DNA of 64,000 nucleotides, taken from assembly GCF_001552275.1 (NCBI RefSeq), contig NZ_BCQW01000001.1, positions 302,800 through 366,799 on the forward strand. The letters are read 5' to 3'. Source of the stretch: Amphibacillus sediminis NBRC 103570 (lineage in GTDB: Bacteria; Bacillota; Bacilli; Bacillales; Amphibacillaceae). The translations under genes were made by a program, and so were the position numbers. Under the pieces are notes generated by a model. The model ran no database searches. It was not told the origin of the DNA and saw only the letters and a list, made by a program, of their open reading frames with translations. Position 1 is the stretch's first letter. Every line of letters starts with the position of its first letter. Positions 20,946 to 29,521 of this stretch are shown here, piece after piece.

Positions 20946-22211
20946 CTATAAACTTTGTTTTATATATCTAATTAATTGATCAAATTTGACTACCTCTTGA
21001 GCCCCGGTACCCATATTCTTGATGATAGCAGCTTCCTGCTCCAGCTCCTGGTCTCCAAGAATAATCACAAACTTTGCTTTCTGACGATCAGCGGCTTTCA
21101 GCTGTCCTTTCATCTTTCTAGATAAATAATCTTTATCAGCTTGAACACCCTCACTTCGGAGTTGATGTGTCAATTCAACAGACTTGCGTTCAGCATCTTT
21201 ACCAATCGCTATCAGATAACAATCTAGGGCTTGATCAATTGGCAAATCAATTCCTTCGGCTGCCAATGCCATTAGCAAACGCTCTGCACTAAAAGCAAAG
21301 CCAATCCCTGGTGTACTCGGACCACCTAAATCTTCAACTAAGCCGTTATAACGTCCACCACCAGTTAATGTGGTAATCGCACCAAATCCCTCAGCATCAC
21401 TCATAATTTCAAAGGCAGTGTGGTTGTAATAGTCTAGCCCACGGACTAGATTAGGATCGACGACATAGTCAACCCCCATCACAGCTAAATATTGCTTAAC
21501 TTGCTCAAAATATTGTGCTGATTCCTCGTTTAAGTAATCTAGAATTTTGGGTGCATTTTGCATCGCAATGTGATCACGGTCTTTCTTACAATCTAATACA
21601 CGTAATGGATTTTGCTCTAGTCTCAATTGACAATCCGAACAAAGTTCTGCTTGATAGGGTTTAAAGTGGTTAATCAGAGCCGTTCGGTGCTTTTGTCTGC
21701 TCTCCTGATCTCCTAATGAATTCAGAACCAACCGTAATGATTTTAAGCCAAGACTTCGATAAAATGACATAGCTAGACTGATTACTTCAGCATCAATAGC
21801 TGGATCTGAGCTTCCTAATGCTTCAACACCAAATTGGACAAATTGTCGCATGCGTCCCTGTTGTGGTCTTTCATAACGGAACATCGGACCAATGTAAAAT
21901 AATTTCTGGGGCTGATTGGCAGAACCGTGTAATTTATGTTGAACAAATGCACGTGTTACAGATGCTGTTCCCTCAGGTCGAAGGGTTATACTTCTTCCAC
22001 CTCGATCTTCAAAAGTATACATTTCTCGTTGGACGATATCCGTTGTATCACCTACCCCCCGTTGAAATAACTCGGTATGTTCAAAAATCGGCGTCCTTAC
22101 TTCTTTATAATTATAGGTATGGCATAATTCAATAAATTTTTGCTCAATAAATTGCCATTTCTCACTCTCCCCCGGTAAAATATCTTGTGTTCCTCTTGGT
22201 AAATTAATCAT
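20946..22211 (-). CDS. hisS: Histidine--tRNA ligase
   Basis: Charges tRNA-His. The 421-aa protein starts [14 protein letters not shown], has class II motif 2 in [19 protein letters not shown], the histidine-binding [15 protein letters not shown] segment and motif 3 [19 protein letters not shown]-terminal anticodon-binding domain begins near residue 330. GGGAGG sits 6 bases before the ATG. It heads the hisS-aspS operon behind a T-box leader. Confidence 0.97.
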   Translation of the reverse strand: MINLPRGTQDILPGESEKWQFIEQKFIELCHTYNYKEVRTPIFEHTELFQRGVGDTTDIVQREMYTFEDRGGRSITLRPEGTASVTRAFVQHKLHGSANQPQKLFYIGPMFRYERPQQGRMRQFVQFGVEALGSSDPAIDAEVISLAMSFYRSLGLKSLRLVLNSLGDQESRQKHRTALINHFKPYQAELCSDCQLRLEQNPLRVLDCKKDRDHIAMQNAPKILDYLNEESAQYFEQVKQYLAVMGVDYVVDPNLVRGLDYYNHTAFEIMSDAEGFGAITTLTGGGRYNGLVEDLGGPSTPGIGFAFSAERLLMALAAEGIDLPIDQALDCYLIAIGKDAERKSVELTHQLRSEGVQADKDYLSRKMKGQLKAADRQKAKFVIILGDQELEQEAAIIKNMGTGAQEVVKFDQLIRYIKQSL

Positions 22212-22284
22212 TATTTTGCCTCCCTAATCATCCAAATGAATGAAGTGATGGTTAAATTTCTTTATCATAAAATATTTTTAAGCA

Positions 22285-22552
22285 TAAAAAAATCGCCTCC
22301 CTATAAAGGGACGAGCGAATACCCGTGTTGCCACCCTAGTTGAATTGAAGAATGATTCAATCCCACTTAAAGCAGTTAACGCCTGCAAACGACTATGCTT
22401 ACTAGCTATTTTCAGCATAGTACCTACGGAATGTCTTTCATTAAAACGCTTGTTAGAGATCCTCTCAGCTCGTAGATCCCCTCTCTTTAACCGCCCTTTT
22501 TAACTACTCTTTCCCTCATTGGTATTAGTCGATAATTATTAGAATTGTCTAT
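22285..22552 (-). promoter_or_regulatory. T-box riboswitch of hisS-aspS
   Basis: Minus strand. The T-box core AGGGTGGCAACACGGG is at 22322-22337. It is followed by a terminator (TCGCTCGTCCCT / AGGGAGGCGA plus T-run) at 22285-22318, and Stem I sequence lies between 22340 and 22550. It should respond to uncharged tRNA, either His or Asp; I did not fix the specifier codon. Confidence 0.92.
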
Positions 22553-22581
22553 AATATACTGTTTGACCATGTCAATGTCAA
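22553..22581 (-). promoter_or_regulatory. Predicted sigma-A promoter of hisS-aspS
   Basis: Minus strand: -35 TTGACA (22576-22581), 17-base spacer, -10 TATATT (22553-22558), directly upstream of the T-box leader. A second TTGACA six bases further upstream would give a 19-base spacer to TATTAT. Confidence 0.65.
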
Positions 22582-22678
22582 GTCTGTTTTGCATTTTTCT
22601 TAATCAATATGATAAATTTTGACTTGGAACAGTTATCCGATTATGATAAAGATAGCCAACTTAGTTAAGGAGTATACG

Positions 22679-23758
22679 ATGTTATTGAAAAAGTTAAAAT
22701 ATCCCATAAATCTAATTATCTTGTTAGTTTTAATTAGCCTGTCTGTTGGACCTACTTATGCTGAGAGCATCCAAATTAGTGGTGATCAATTACTCGTTCG
22801 TTCTGGACCAGGAACAGAGTTTGAACCTATAGGCCATGTTAATCAAGGTGAAACACACCCAGTTGTTGAACATGATGGTGATTGGATAGCCATTGAGTTC
22901 GCCGGCCAAACAGGTTGGATAAATAGTCAATTTGTAACAACTCTTAAAGATCAACCAGCCTCACCGGAAATGACCGACCAATCAGATCAGCAGGATTATT
23001 TTCATATCCCATTTGAACATGTAAATGTCCGGGCTCAGCCAACAACAGATAGTGATCTCATTGGTGAACTACCATTCAATGAGAAGATAGAGCTAGGAGA
23101 TACCTATGAGGATTGGATTGAAGTGACTTGGAATGATCTTACCGGCTTTATTCCACTTTGGATCGTGGAAGCAAACCCTTTCGAACAGACTGTCGACCAA
23201 TCTATTTTTAAAGGTAAAACGATTGTGATTGATCCCGGACATGGTGGCGTTGATGTTGGGGCAATTAGTATTACCGATCATTATGAAAGCCATTATGCAC
23301 TTTACACAGCTGAAGTACTTCGAGATCAGCTCTCACAGTTAGGTGCAGATGTTGTGATGACTCGAGAGGATGATTATTATTACGCTCTAATGCCCAGGGC
23401 AACATTGGCTAATTATGTTCACGCTGACGTGTTTATTAGTTTACATTATAATAGTGAACCACAATATCCGACTGCAACTGGCATTAATAGTTATTATCGA
23501 AATGAAAGTGAGCAATTACTGGCAGAATATGTTCACAATCAGTTGATTGAATATACTGGAGCCAATGATCGTGGTGTTGAATACGGAAACTATTTAGTAT
23601 TACGAGGGTTAAGTCGACCTGGAATCTTATTGGAGCTTGGTTTCATTTCAAACCAAGAAGAAGAAAAACAGATTCAGTCACATGCTTATCAACGTAAAAT
23701 AACACAGGGTATAATTGAGGGCTTACAGCAATATTTCTTGACAAGTAAACAAAAATGA
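22679..23758 (+). CDS. SH3-domain N-acetylmuramoyl-L-alanine amidase (YrvJ-like)
   Basis: Secreted cell-wall hydrolase of 359 aa. A signal peptide (residues 1-28, KKLKYPINLIILLVLISLSV, cleavage after TYA) precedes two bacterial SH3 domains (about 30-90 and 108-167). A zinc amidase_3 domain (about 178-355) follows, with ligands H188 in IDPGHGG, E203 and the histidine of ISLHYNSE near 258, plus the catalytic glutamate in LLELGFISN near 329. The ATG at 22679 follows AAGGAG and gives the signal peptide; an upstream in-frame start is rejected. B. subtilis yrvJ has the same position beside hisS. Confidence 0.92.
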   Translation: MLLKKLKYPINLIILLVLISLSVGPTYAESIQISGDQLLVRSGPGTEFEPIGHVNQGETHPVVEHDGDWIAIEFAGQTGWINSQFVTTLKDQPASPEMTDQSDQQDYFHIPFEHVNVRAQPTTDSDLIGELPFNEKIELGDTYEDWIEVTWNDLTGFIPLWIVEANPFEQTVDQSIFKGKTIVIDPGHGGVDVGAISITDHYESHYALYTAEVLRDQLSQLGADVVMTREDDYYYALMPRATLANYVHADVFISLHYNSEPQYPTATGINSYYRNESEQLLAEYVHNQLIEYTGANDRGVEYGNYLVLRGLSRPGILLELGFISNQEEEKQIQSHAYQRKITQGIIEGLQQYFLTSKQK

Positions 23759-23785
23759 TTTTCATCTGAATCGCCGGGTTCACAT

Positions 23786-24024
23786 ATAAGTGAACCTTCG
23801 TTCAATGGGGGTTTCGACGCATAGGATGTGTTCGTGCAGACGTTGCGACACGGCGTTGCGAACTTAATCAGCTTCCTTGCTCCCCCACTGAACGTTAGTT
23901 GAACCAATCGGGCCGTTACTGGCTGTTGGATCTCCTGATTAGACATTCCCTTCTTTCTTGAAGGGGGAGCCTTACAAAAGCCCTTCGATGGGACGAGTAT
24001 CGCAGCCCAGCCAGTTACACTTCT
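23786..24024 (+). repeat. Dispersed MITE-like element, copy B
   Basis: About 240 bp, opposite in orientation to copies A and D. It lies in the convergent gap between the amidase gene (plus) and phoU (minus). One large inverted repeat (GTTCAATGGGGG / CCCCCACTGAAC) is nearly perfect around about 85 bases. A second (GTTACTGGCTG / CAGCCAGTTAC) brackets the other half. TATAAG at one end and TCTATAAA at the other suggest a short AT-rich target. Confidence 0.88.
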
Positions 24025-24030
24025 ATAAAC

Positions 24031-24069
24031 AAAGGGCATCAGGAAGTGTTGATCTTCTTGATGCCCTTT
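24031..24069 (-). terminator. Bidirectional terminator after phoU
   Basis: AAAGGGCATCAGGAAG pairs with CTTCTTGATGCCCTTT (one mismatch) around a 7-base loop, with T-runs on both strands, six bases past the phoU stop codon. Confidence 0.82.
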
Positions 24070-24075
24070 ATTTTA

Positions 24076-24735
24076 TTACTCATTTAAGTCATAGTTTTCC
24101 CCTTTAACAAGGTACATAATACTCTCAGCAATATTTGTTAAGTGATCGCCGAATCGCTCGATATAGCGGGCACTAAAGGCCATCTGCATAATCAACTGAA
24201 TTTTTTGCGGATTGGTAGCAGACATATGCAGCAATTCTTCTAATACTTGCGCAAACATACGGTCAATTAGGTCATCTAATTCAGAAAGCTTTTTAGCCAA
24301 CTGGATATCCTCTTCTTTGTAAGCTTCTATCGCCAAATCAATCATTTTAAAGGCTACATCACGCATATCAGCTAATGCTTCGTGAATCGTCAGTTGATGG
24401 TCTGATCCTAGATGGAGTGCTGATCTGGCGATGTTTTTGGCATTATCGGCCATTCTCTCTAAATCTGTTGAGGTCCTAATCGCAACAATAAGCTTACGTA
24501 AATCTGTTGCCACAGGCTGTTGCTTGGCAATCAGTAAAATAGCAGATTCATTAATCATTAGGTCTAGCTCATCAAGCTGTGTATCTGCTTCAATAACTTT
24601 TTGGGCAAGTTCTACATCTGCTTTGTACAAAGCATCCACAGAATGCTCTAATTGTTCCCGAGCTGCCTTTGCTAACTCAATGACTTTATCTCTTACCTCT
24701 TCAAGCTCTAAATCAAACAATTCACGTGCCGGCAT
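24076..24735 (-). CDS. phoU: Phosphate transport regulator PhoU
   Basis: A 219-aa all-helical protein with two PhoU repeats. It has the metal-binding-type motifs DLERMADNAKNIA near residue 90 and RYIERFGDHLTNIAE near residue 190. PhoU links Pst transporter activity to phosphate-sensing kinase signalling. It is the last gene of pstSCAB-phoU; B. subtilis itself lacks phoU in its pst operon, so this arrangement differs from that reference. Confidence 0.95.
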   Translation of the reverse strand: MPARELFDLELEEVRDKVIELAKAAREQLEHSVDALYKADVELAQKVIEADTQLDELDLMINESAILLIAKQQPVATDLRKLIVAIRTSTDLERMADNAKNIARSALHLGSDHQLTIHEALADMRDVAFKMIDLAIEAYKEEDIQLAKKLSELDDLIDRMFAQVLEELLHMSATNPQKIQLIMQMAFSARYIERFGDHLTNIAESIMYLVKGENYDLNE

Positions 24736-24754
24736 TTAAGTTACCTCCTATAAA

Positions 24755-25561
24755 TTAGCCAAATCGGCCAGTAATATAATCTTCTGTACGCTTGTCTTCT
24801 GGTGTTGAGAAAAGTGTATTGGTATGCTTAAACTCAATTAATTCACCATTTAGCATGAAAGCAGTACGATCTGATATTCTTGCAGCTTGCTGCATATTAT
24901 GAGTGACAATCACAATCGAGTAGTCATTTTTCAAATCTTGAATCAATTCTTCAACTTTCAAAGTTGATTTCGGGTCTAGTGCAGAGGTAGGCTCATCCAT
25001 TAGGATAACATCAGGTTCTATCGCCAAAGCTCTAGCTATGCAAAGACGTTGTTGTTGACCACCGGACAATCCATAAGCATTTTCCTTTAAGCGATCCTTG
25101 ACCTCATCCCAAATGGCAGCACCACGTAAGCTTTTCTCGACAATCTCATCTAATATTTTTTTGTTTCTAATCCCATGAATCTTTGGACCATAAGTAATAT
25201 TATCGTAAATTGATTTCGGAAAAGGATTCGGCTTTTGAAATACCATCCCTACTTTTGTTCGAAGTTCTTCAACTTTAAAGCTCTTATCTAGAATATTACG
25301 ATCACGATATTTTATGACACCTGATGTATGAACATTCGGCACAAGCTCAACCATACGATTTAAAGTCTTTAAATACGTAGACTTGCCGCAGCCTGAAGGT
25401 CCAATAATCGCGGTCACTTCTTTTTCATAGATAGGTAAATTTATATTTTTCAGGGCATGTTTGTTACCATACCATAAATTTAAATCTTCTGTATCATAAA
25501 CCACTTCTGCTTTATTCAATTCATTTGTTTGGTTAATGGTTACTTTTGCTACGAAATCCAT
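24755..25561 (-). CDS. pstB: Phosphate ABC transporter ATP-binding protein PstB
   Basis: Nucleotide-binding subunit of the high-affinity phosphate importer, 268 aa. It has Walker [10 protein letters not shown] near residues 53-61, the Q-loop [17 protein letters not shown] diagnostic of PstB, signature [15 protein letters not shown] and Walker [14 protein letters not shown]. There is a single pstB here, whereas B. subtilis carries two tandem copies. Confidence 0.97.
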   Translation of the reverse strand: MDFVAKVTINQTNELNKAEVVYDTEDLNLWYGNKHALKNINLPIYEKEVTAIIGPSGCGKSTYLKTLNRMVELVPNVHTSGVIKYRDRNILDKSFKVEELRTKVGMVFQKPNPFPKSIYDNITYGPKIHGIRNKKILDEIVEKSLRGAAIWDEVKDRLKENAYGLSGGQQQRLCIARALAIEPDVILMDEPTSALDPKSTLKVEELIQDLKNDYSIVIVTHNMQQAARISDRTAFMLNGELIEFKHTNTLFSTPEDKRTEDYITGRFG

Positions 25562-25579
25562 AATGGTTTTCCTCCTGAT

Positions 25580-26464
25580 CTAATAACGTTGTTGGAATTT
25601 ATTGCGAATTAGAATAGCCACTGAATTTAAGATGAACAGCATTAATAACAAGACAATAATCGTTGCCGAAGCTAGATTAGCATATTCCGCTACTAACGAG
25701 GCATCAAGTGTCCAGTAATAAATTTGCATAGGTAAGACGGTAAAACGATCCATCAAACCGCCCGGGAAAGGAATTAATAAAGCCGGAATCCCCAAAACAA
25801 CCAAAGGAGCTGTCTCCCCAATTGCACGTGATAAGGCTAGTATCGTCCCTGTTAAAATACCTGGTAATGCGGCTGGCAATATAATATTTTTGACAGTTTG
25901 CCATTTGGTTGCGCCTAAACCATAGGAAGCCTCACTTAAGAACTGTGGTACAGCACGCAATGCCTCTTGACTTGAAACAATAACAATTGGTAGCACGAGT
26001 AAGGACATCGTTAGTCCACCAGCTAGCACTACACTTCCTAAATTCATCGCCCGTACAAATATGGTCATCCCTAAAATCCCATAAACAATTGAAGGAACAC
26101 CTGATAAATTCGCTATATTTGTTTGAATAATAGATTGAAGTTTACCTTTTTTAGCATAAAGCTCATTATATATAGCTGTACCAACACCTAGTATCATCGT
26201 GATCGGAACAACTACAACCATTAACCATAGCGTTCCTAGAATAACCCCCATAATTCCAGCTCGATCAGGATCAGTTGAAAGCATACCTGTTAAAAAGTTA
26301 GTATCAATATAGCCAAATCCTTCAGTAAAAATTTGAACAAATAACACCGCTAATATGATAATGCCAAAGGTTGTCGCAAGAAAAAACAAGCCTTTAAGAA
26401 AGTTATTTAGCATGATACGACGTTTCATTTTCTTAATAACATGATGTTGATCAATATATTTCAT
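25580..26464 (-). CDS. pstA: Phosphate ABC transporter permease PstA
   Basis: Inner-membrane permease of 294 aa with six predicted helices, the first at about residues 23-47 (FLKGLFFLATTFGIIILAVL). The EAA-like cytoplasmic loop is LSEASYGLGATKWQTVKNI. Its start overlaps the pstC stop codon, indicating coupled translation. Confidence 0.95.
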   Translation of the reverse strand: MKYIDQHHVIKKMKRRIMLNNFLKGLFFLATTFGIIILAVLFVQIFTEGFGYIDTNFLTGMLSTDPDRAGIMGVILGTLWLMVVVVPITMILGVGTAIYNELYAKKGKLQSIIQTNIANLSGVPSIVYGILGMTIFVRAMNLGSVVLAGGLTMSLLVLPIVIVSSQEALRAVPQFLSEASYGLGATKWQTVKNIILPAALPGILTGTILALSRAIGETAPLVVLGIPALLIPFPGGLMDRFTVLPMQIYYWTLDASLVAEYANLASATIIVLLLMLFILNSVAILIRNKFQQRY

Positions 26465-27420
26465 TAATATTCCTCCCTAAAGCGACGAGAAACAAAGCGT
26501 GCTAGTATATTCATTAATAAAGTAAATACAAATAATGTCATCGCAACCGCATAGAGACTATAGTAAATAGTTGAGCCTGTTGAAGCATCTCCACCAGCAA
26601 CCTCGACAATATAGGCAGTCATGGTCTGCATCGATTTAGTGACATCAAAAGTGAAATTCTTTGAGCTTCCACTTGCAATCGTGACAATCATTGTCTCTCC
26701 AATCGCTCTAGAAATGCCTAATACAAAAGAAGCCACAATCCCTGAAAAAGCGGCAGGAATGATAACCTTAAAGGTTACTTCTAGCTTGGTCGCCCCTAAT
26801 GCTAACGCCCCTTCTCGAATGGAATTGGGAACAGCACTCATCGCATCCTCAGATAATGATGCAATCATAGGAATAATCATAATACCCATTACTAATCCTG
26901 GGCTTAGAATATTAGTAGCATCTAGTTCAGGAATGAATTGTCGTAATAAAGGGGTTACGAATGTGAAAGCGAAAAAACCATAAACAATCGTTGGAATACC
27001 AGCTAGCAACTCAAGGATTGGCTTAAGCAGACGTCGTACTCGATCTGATGCGTATTCGCTAAGAAATACTGCCGTCATAATACCAATCGGTCCTGCTACA
27101 AGCATAGCAATAACTGAGGATACGATCGTCCCATTAATTAATGGTAGTACCCCAAACTCAGGATTTTGGCTTAATGGTTTTAACACTGTACCTGTAAAAA
27201 ATTCAATTACCGATACACGCTGGAAAAATTCAAACGTTTCCGTTACCAAAACCAATACAATGCCTACAGTAGTTAAAATAGACAAAAAGGCCACAACAAA
27301 TAATAGTTTTGGAATAAATTTCTCCCCAAAATAAAGCAAGGTTTTAGTATCCTTTTGTTGTTCAATTAATGTCTTTACACGTACAGTATCATCTCTTTTA
27401 GCATGATTATAATTTGACAC
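26464..27420 (-). CDS. pstC: Phosphate ABC transporter permease PstC
   Basis: Membrane permease partner of PstA, about 318 aa and six helices. It has family segments GIPTIVYGFFAFTF and the EAA loop IREGALALGATKLEVTFKV. I chose the GTG at 27420 (VSNYNHAKRDDTV) because AAAGGTGGG lies 6 bases before it. An ATG at 27441 is in frame but has no ribosome site. Its last base overlaps the start of pstA. Confidence 0.93.
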   Translation of the reverse strand: MSNYNHAKRDDTVRVKTLIEQQKDTKTLLYFGEKFIPKLLFVVAFLSILTTVGIVLVLVTETFEFFQRVSVIEFFTGTVLKPLSQNPEFGVLPLINGTIVSSVIAMLVAGPIGIMTAVFLSEYASDRVRRLLKPILELLAGIPTIVYGFFAFTFVTPLLRQFIPELDATNILSPGLVMGIMIIPMIASLSEDAMSAVPNSIREGALALGATKLEVTFKVIIPAAFSGIVASFVLGISRAIGETMIVTIASGSSKNFTFDVTKSMQTMTAYIVEVAGGDASTGSTIYYSLYAVAMTLFVFTLLMNILARFVSRRFREEY

Positions 27421-27486
27421 AACTAACCCACCTTTTATCATGACATAAAGAAGAGAGCCTATGCCCTCCTCTTTACACCATCTTAT

Positions 27487-28506
27487 CTAGTTTAATGATT
27501 CAAGAAAATCGATTTCTTGCTGTACATCTGCATCTGGCAATGGAGCAAATCCAGTTTCACCTGCGAACGTATTAATGTTGTTCATCAGATAAATAGCATA
27601 ATCTAAAACTTGTGGCTTAGATTTAGCATGATCTAAGTTTAAGTAAGTAAATACTGGTCTAGTGAACTCAGCATAGTCACCATCTTCAGCGATTGTATCA
27701 AGTGTTGGCTCAACCGGGCCATCACCAAAGTCAATGCTAACAGCCTTAACGCTGTCTTGGTTATTTACATAGTAACCAAAGCCGAAGAAACCAATTGAGT
27801 TAACATCTTCTGAAACTAATGTAACTAAAGTAGAGTACTCTTGTTGTAAATCAACATTATCTTTTAAATCTTCTTTATCTAGTATATTCTCATGGAAAAA
27901 TTCATATGTCCCATGATTTTCATTCGGACCAAAAGTCTTTATTTCTTCATTTGGCCAGTCTGAATTAATATCAGACCAGTTTGTAATGCTACCACCTGAT
28001 TTGAAAATGTTAATCACATCGTCTTTTGTTAATTCAGTTGCCCAATCATTATCTGGGTGAATAACAATAGTTAAACCATCTAATGCTACTTTTAATTCCT
28101 TTACTTCAAATCCAGCTTCTTCAGCTGCTTGTAGTTCTTCATCTTTAATTTCTCGAGAGGCATCGTTAAAGTCTGTCCCATCTGGCACTAAGAATTTTTG
28201 GAATCCAGCACTTGTACCAGAGCGTGCAACTTCAACAGAAACACCTTGTTGTTCCGTTGTCATATACTCTTCTGCAATACGAGCCATTAAAGGATAAACA
28301 GTTCCAGAACCATCAATGACAACACTACCAGATAGTTCTTGATCATCATTTGCATCATTTTCATCTGTATCGACATTTTCTTCTTGATCATTTGTGTTCT
28401 CATTTGCGTCATTACTTGTATCATCATCTGTTCCTCCACATGCTGCTAAGAAACCGATCGATAACATGACGAGTAAAGCTAACCCCACTAACTTTAATTT
28501 CTTCAT
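27487..28506 (-). CDS. pstS: Phosphate-binding lipoprotein PstS
   Basis: Extracellular phosphate-binding lipoprotein, 339 aa. The lipobox LAAC places the lipidated cysteine at residue 23. It is followed by a linker of about 38 residues extremely rich in Asp, Glu and Asn, as in surface proteins of salt-adapted bacteria. The binding fold has VVIDGSGTVYPL and VARSGTSAGF, matching the phosphate-contact loops. The ATG at 28506 follows AGGAGG; an upstream in-frame extension is the transcribed leader. It is the first gene of pstSCAB-phoU, under four PhoP-like boxes. Confidence 0.96.
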   Translation of the reverse strand: MKKLKLVGLALLVMLSIGFLAACGGTDDDTSNDANENTNDQEENVDTDENDANDDQELSGSVVIDGSGTVYPLMARIAEEYMTTEQQGVSVEVARSGTSAGFQKFLVPDGTDFNDASREIKDEELQAAEEAGFEVKELKVALDGLTIVIHPDNDWATELTKDDVINIFKSGGSITNWSDINSDWPNEEIKTFGPNENHGTYEFFHENILDKEDLKDNVDLQQEYSTLVTLVSEDVNSIGFFGFGYYVNNQDSVKAVSIDFGDGPVEPTLDTIAEDGDYAEFTRPVFTYLNLDHAKSKPQVLDYAIYLMNNINTFAGETGFAPLPDADVQQEIDFLESLN

Positions 28507-28569
28507 AAGATAAATCCTCCTATAGTTTTCATCTTTATTCATGTGTGCTCTTAACTTGACCACATGTCC

Positions 28570-28623
28570 ATCATAACGGTTAAGTTTGAACTTATCGTTA
28601 ATTGTGTGTAAAGAAGATGTAAA
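28570..28623 (-). promoter_or_regulatory. PhoP-box promoter of the pst-phoU operon
   Basis: On the minus strand four hexamers recur at an exact 11-base period: TTTACA (28618-28623), TTTACA (28607-28612), TTAACG (28596-28601) and TTCAAA (28585-28590). All resemble the Bacillus PhoP repeat TT(A/T/C)ACA. A -10-like TATGAT (28570-28575) follows 9 bases later with no usual -35, as expected for PhoP-activated promoters. Induction under phosphate starvation is inferred. Confidence 0.85.
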
Positions 28624-28999
28624 TTATAATAAAATACGAGTAATGGATTAATTTGTAAGTAGATAGATTTATAGAACTTAAATCATGAGAAGGATAGAAT
28701 CGGCGGTAATTAAGCGAGTTTGATACTAACTCATTTGGTTGCATTTATTTCGTAAACTCATAGATCACAATGTGGCGCTATAACTTCTCCTCTCTCCAAA
28801 CTTTCTTCAAGTATTATGTAAGGAAAATAAAGAAGCATTCTTAATTCAAAGGCGTTTATCTGACAAGACTTTCTATCATATGCGTTACGCCTAAACTAGT
28901 TAACAAATTTAACAATCGCATTGGTCCCTACGAAGGTTAGATTCTCCACAAACTGGTGTATTTCTGAAACTACACTTTTAGTTAAGAAATAGGACTAAA
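28624..28999. other. Intergenic region between pstS promoter and dtd terminator
   Basis: No gene, repeat copy or clear RNA structure is visible between the PhoP boxes and the dtd terminator. Confidence 0.4.
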
Positions 29000-29039
29000 A
29001 AACTGACTAAAAATGAAATGAATCATTTTTAGTCAGTTT
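29000..29039 (-). terminator. Terminator of the relA-dtd operon
   Basis: A 17-bp perfect stem, AAACTGACTAAAAATGA and its complement, encloses a 6-base loop. It is followed by TTTTTTAG on the minus strand, 14 bases past the dtd stop codon. Confidence 0.88.
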
Positions 29040-29053
29040 ATTTTTCTTAAATA

Positions 29054-29503
29054 TTAATGACGTTCTTGGCTATCAATGACAATGGTAACTGGTCCATCAT
29101 TAATAAGCTCTACTGCCATCATAGCACCAAACTCTCCTGTCTCTACTTTTATACCAGCTTGCTCAAGCTCTTGGTTAAAAGTTTCATACATAGGAAGTGC
29201 CTTATCGGGTTTAGCTGCTGCGATAAAGTTAGGACGTCTACCTTTTCGCGTATCACTATATAGAGTGAATTGTGAGATAGAAAGAATTTCTGCATGAATA
29301 TCTTGAACGGATAAATTCATTTTTTGCTGTTTATCTTCGAATATTCGTAGATGACTAATTTTTTTGACAAGATATTGTAAGTCTTCATCGGTATCTTCGT
29401 GAGTTACCCCTAATAAAACGACTAACCCTTGACCAATCTCACCAACAATCTTCTCATCGACTTTAACGCGAGCTTGACTAACACGCTGAATAACTGCTTT
29501 CAT
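29054..29503 (-). CDS. dtd: D-aminoacyl-tRNA deacylase
   Basis: Hydrolyses D-amino acids from mischarged tRNAs; 149 aa, full length. It carries the two family active-site motifs, [17 protein letters not shown] (about residues 78-94) and the C-terminal GPVTIVIDS. It follows relA by 18 bases on the same strand, the conserved order in Bacilli. Confidence 0.96.
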   Translation of the reverse strand: MKAVIQRVSQARVKVDEKIVGEIGQGLVVLLGVTHEDTDEDLQYLVKKISHLRIFEDKQQKMNLSVQDIHAEILSISQFTLYSDTRKGRRPNFIAAAKPDKALPMYETFNQELEQAGIKVETGEFGAMMAVELINDGPVTIVIDSQERH

Positions 29504-29521
29504 ATATCCTTTAACCCCTTT

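Noticed and set aside
23689..24039. Minus-strand 116-codon frame
   Set aside because: It covers repeat copy B and the antisense end of the amidase gene.
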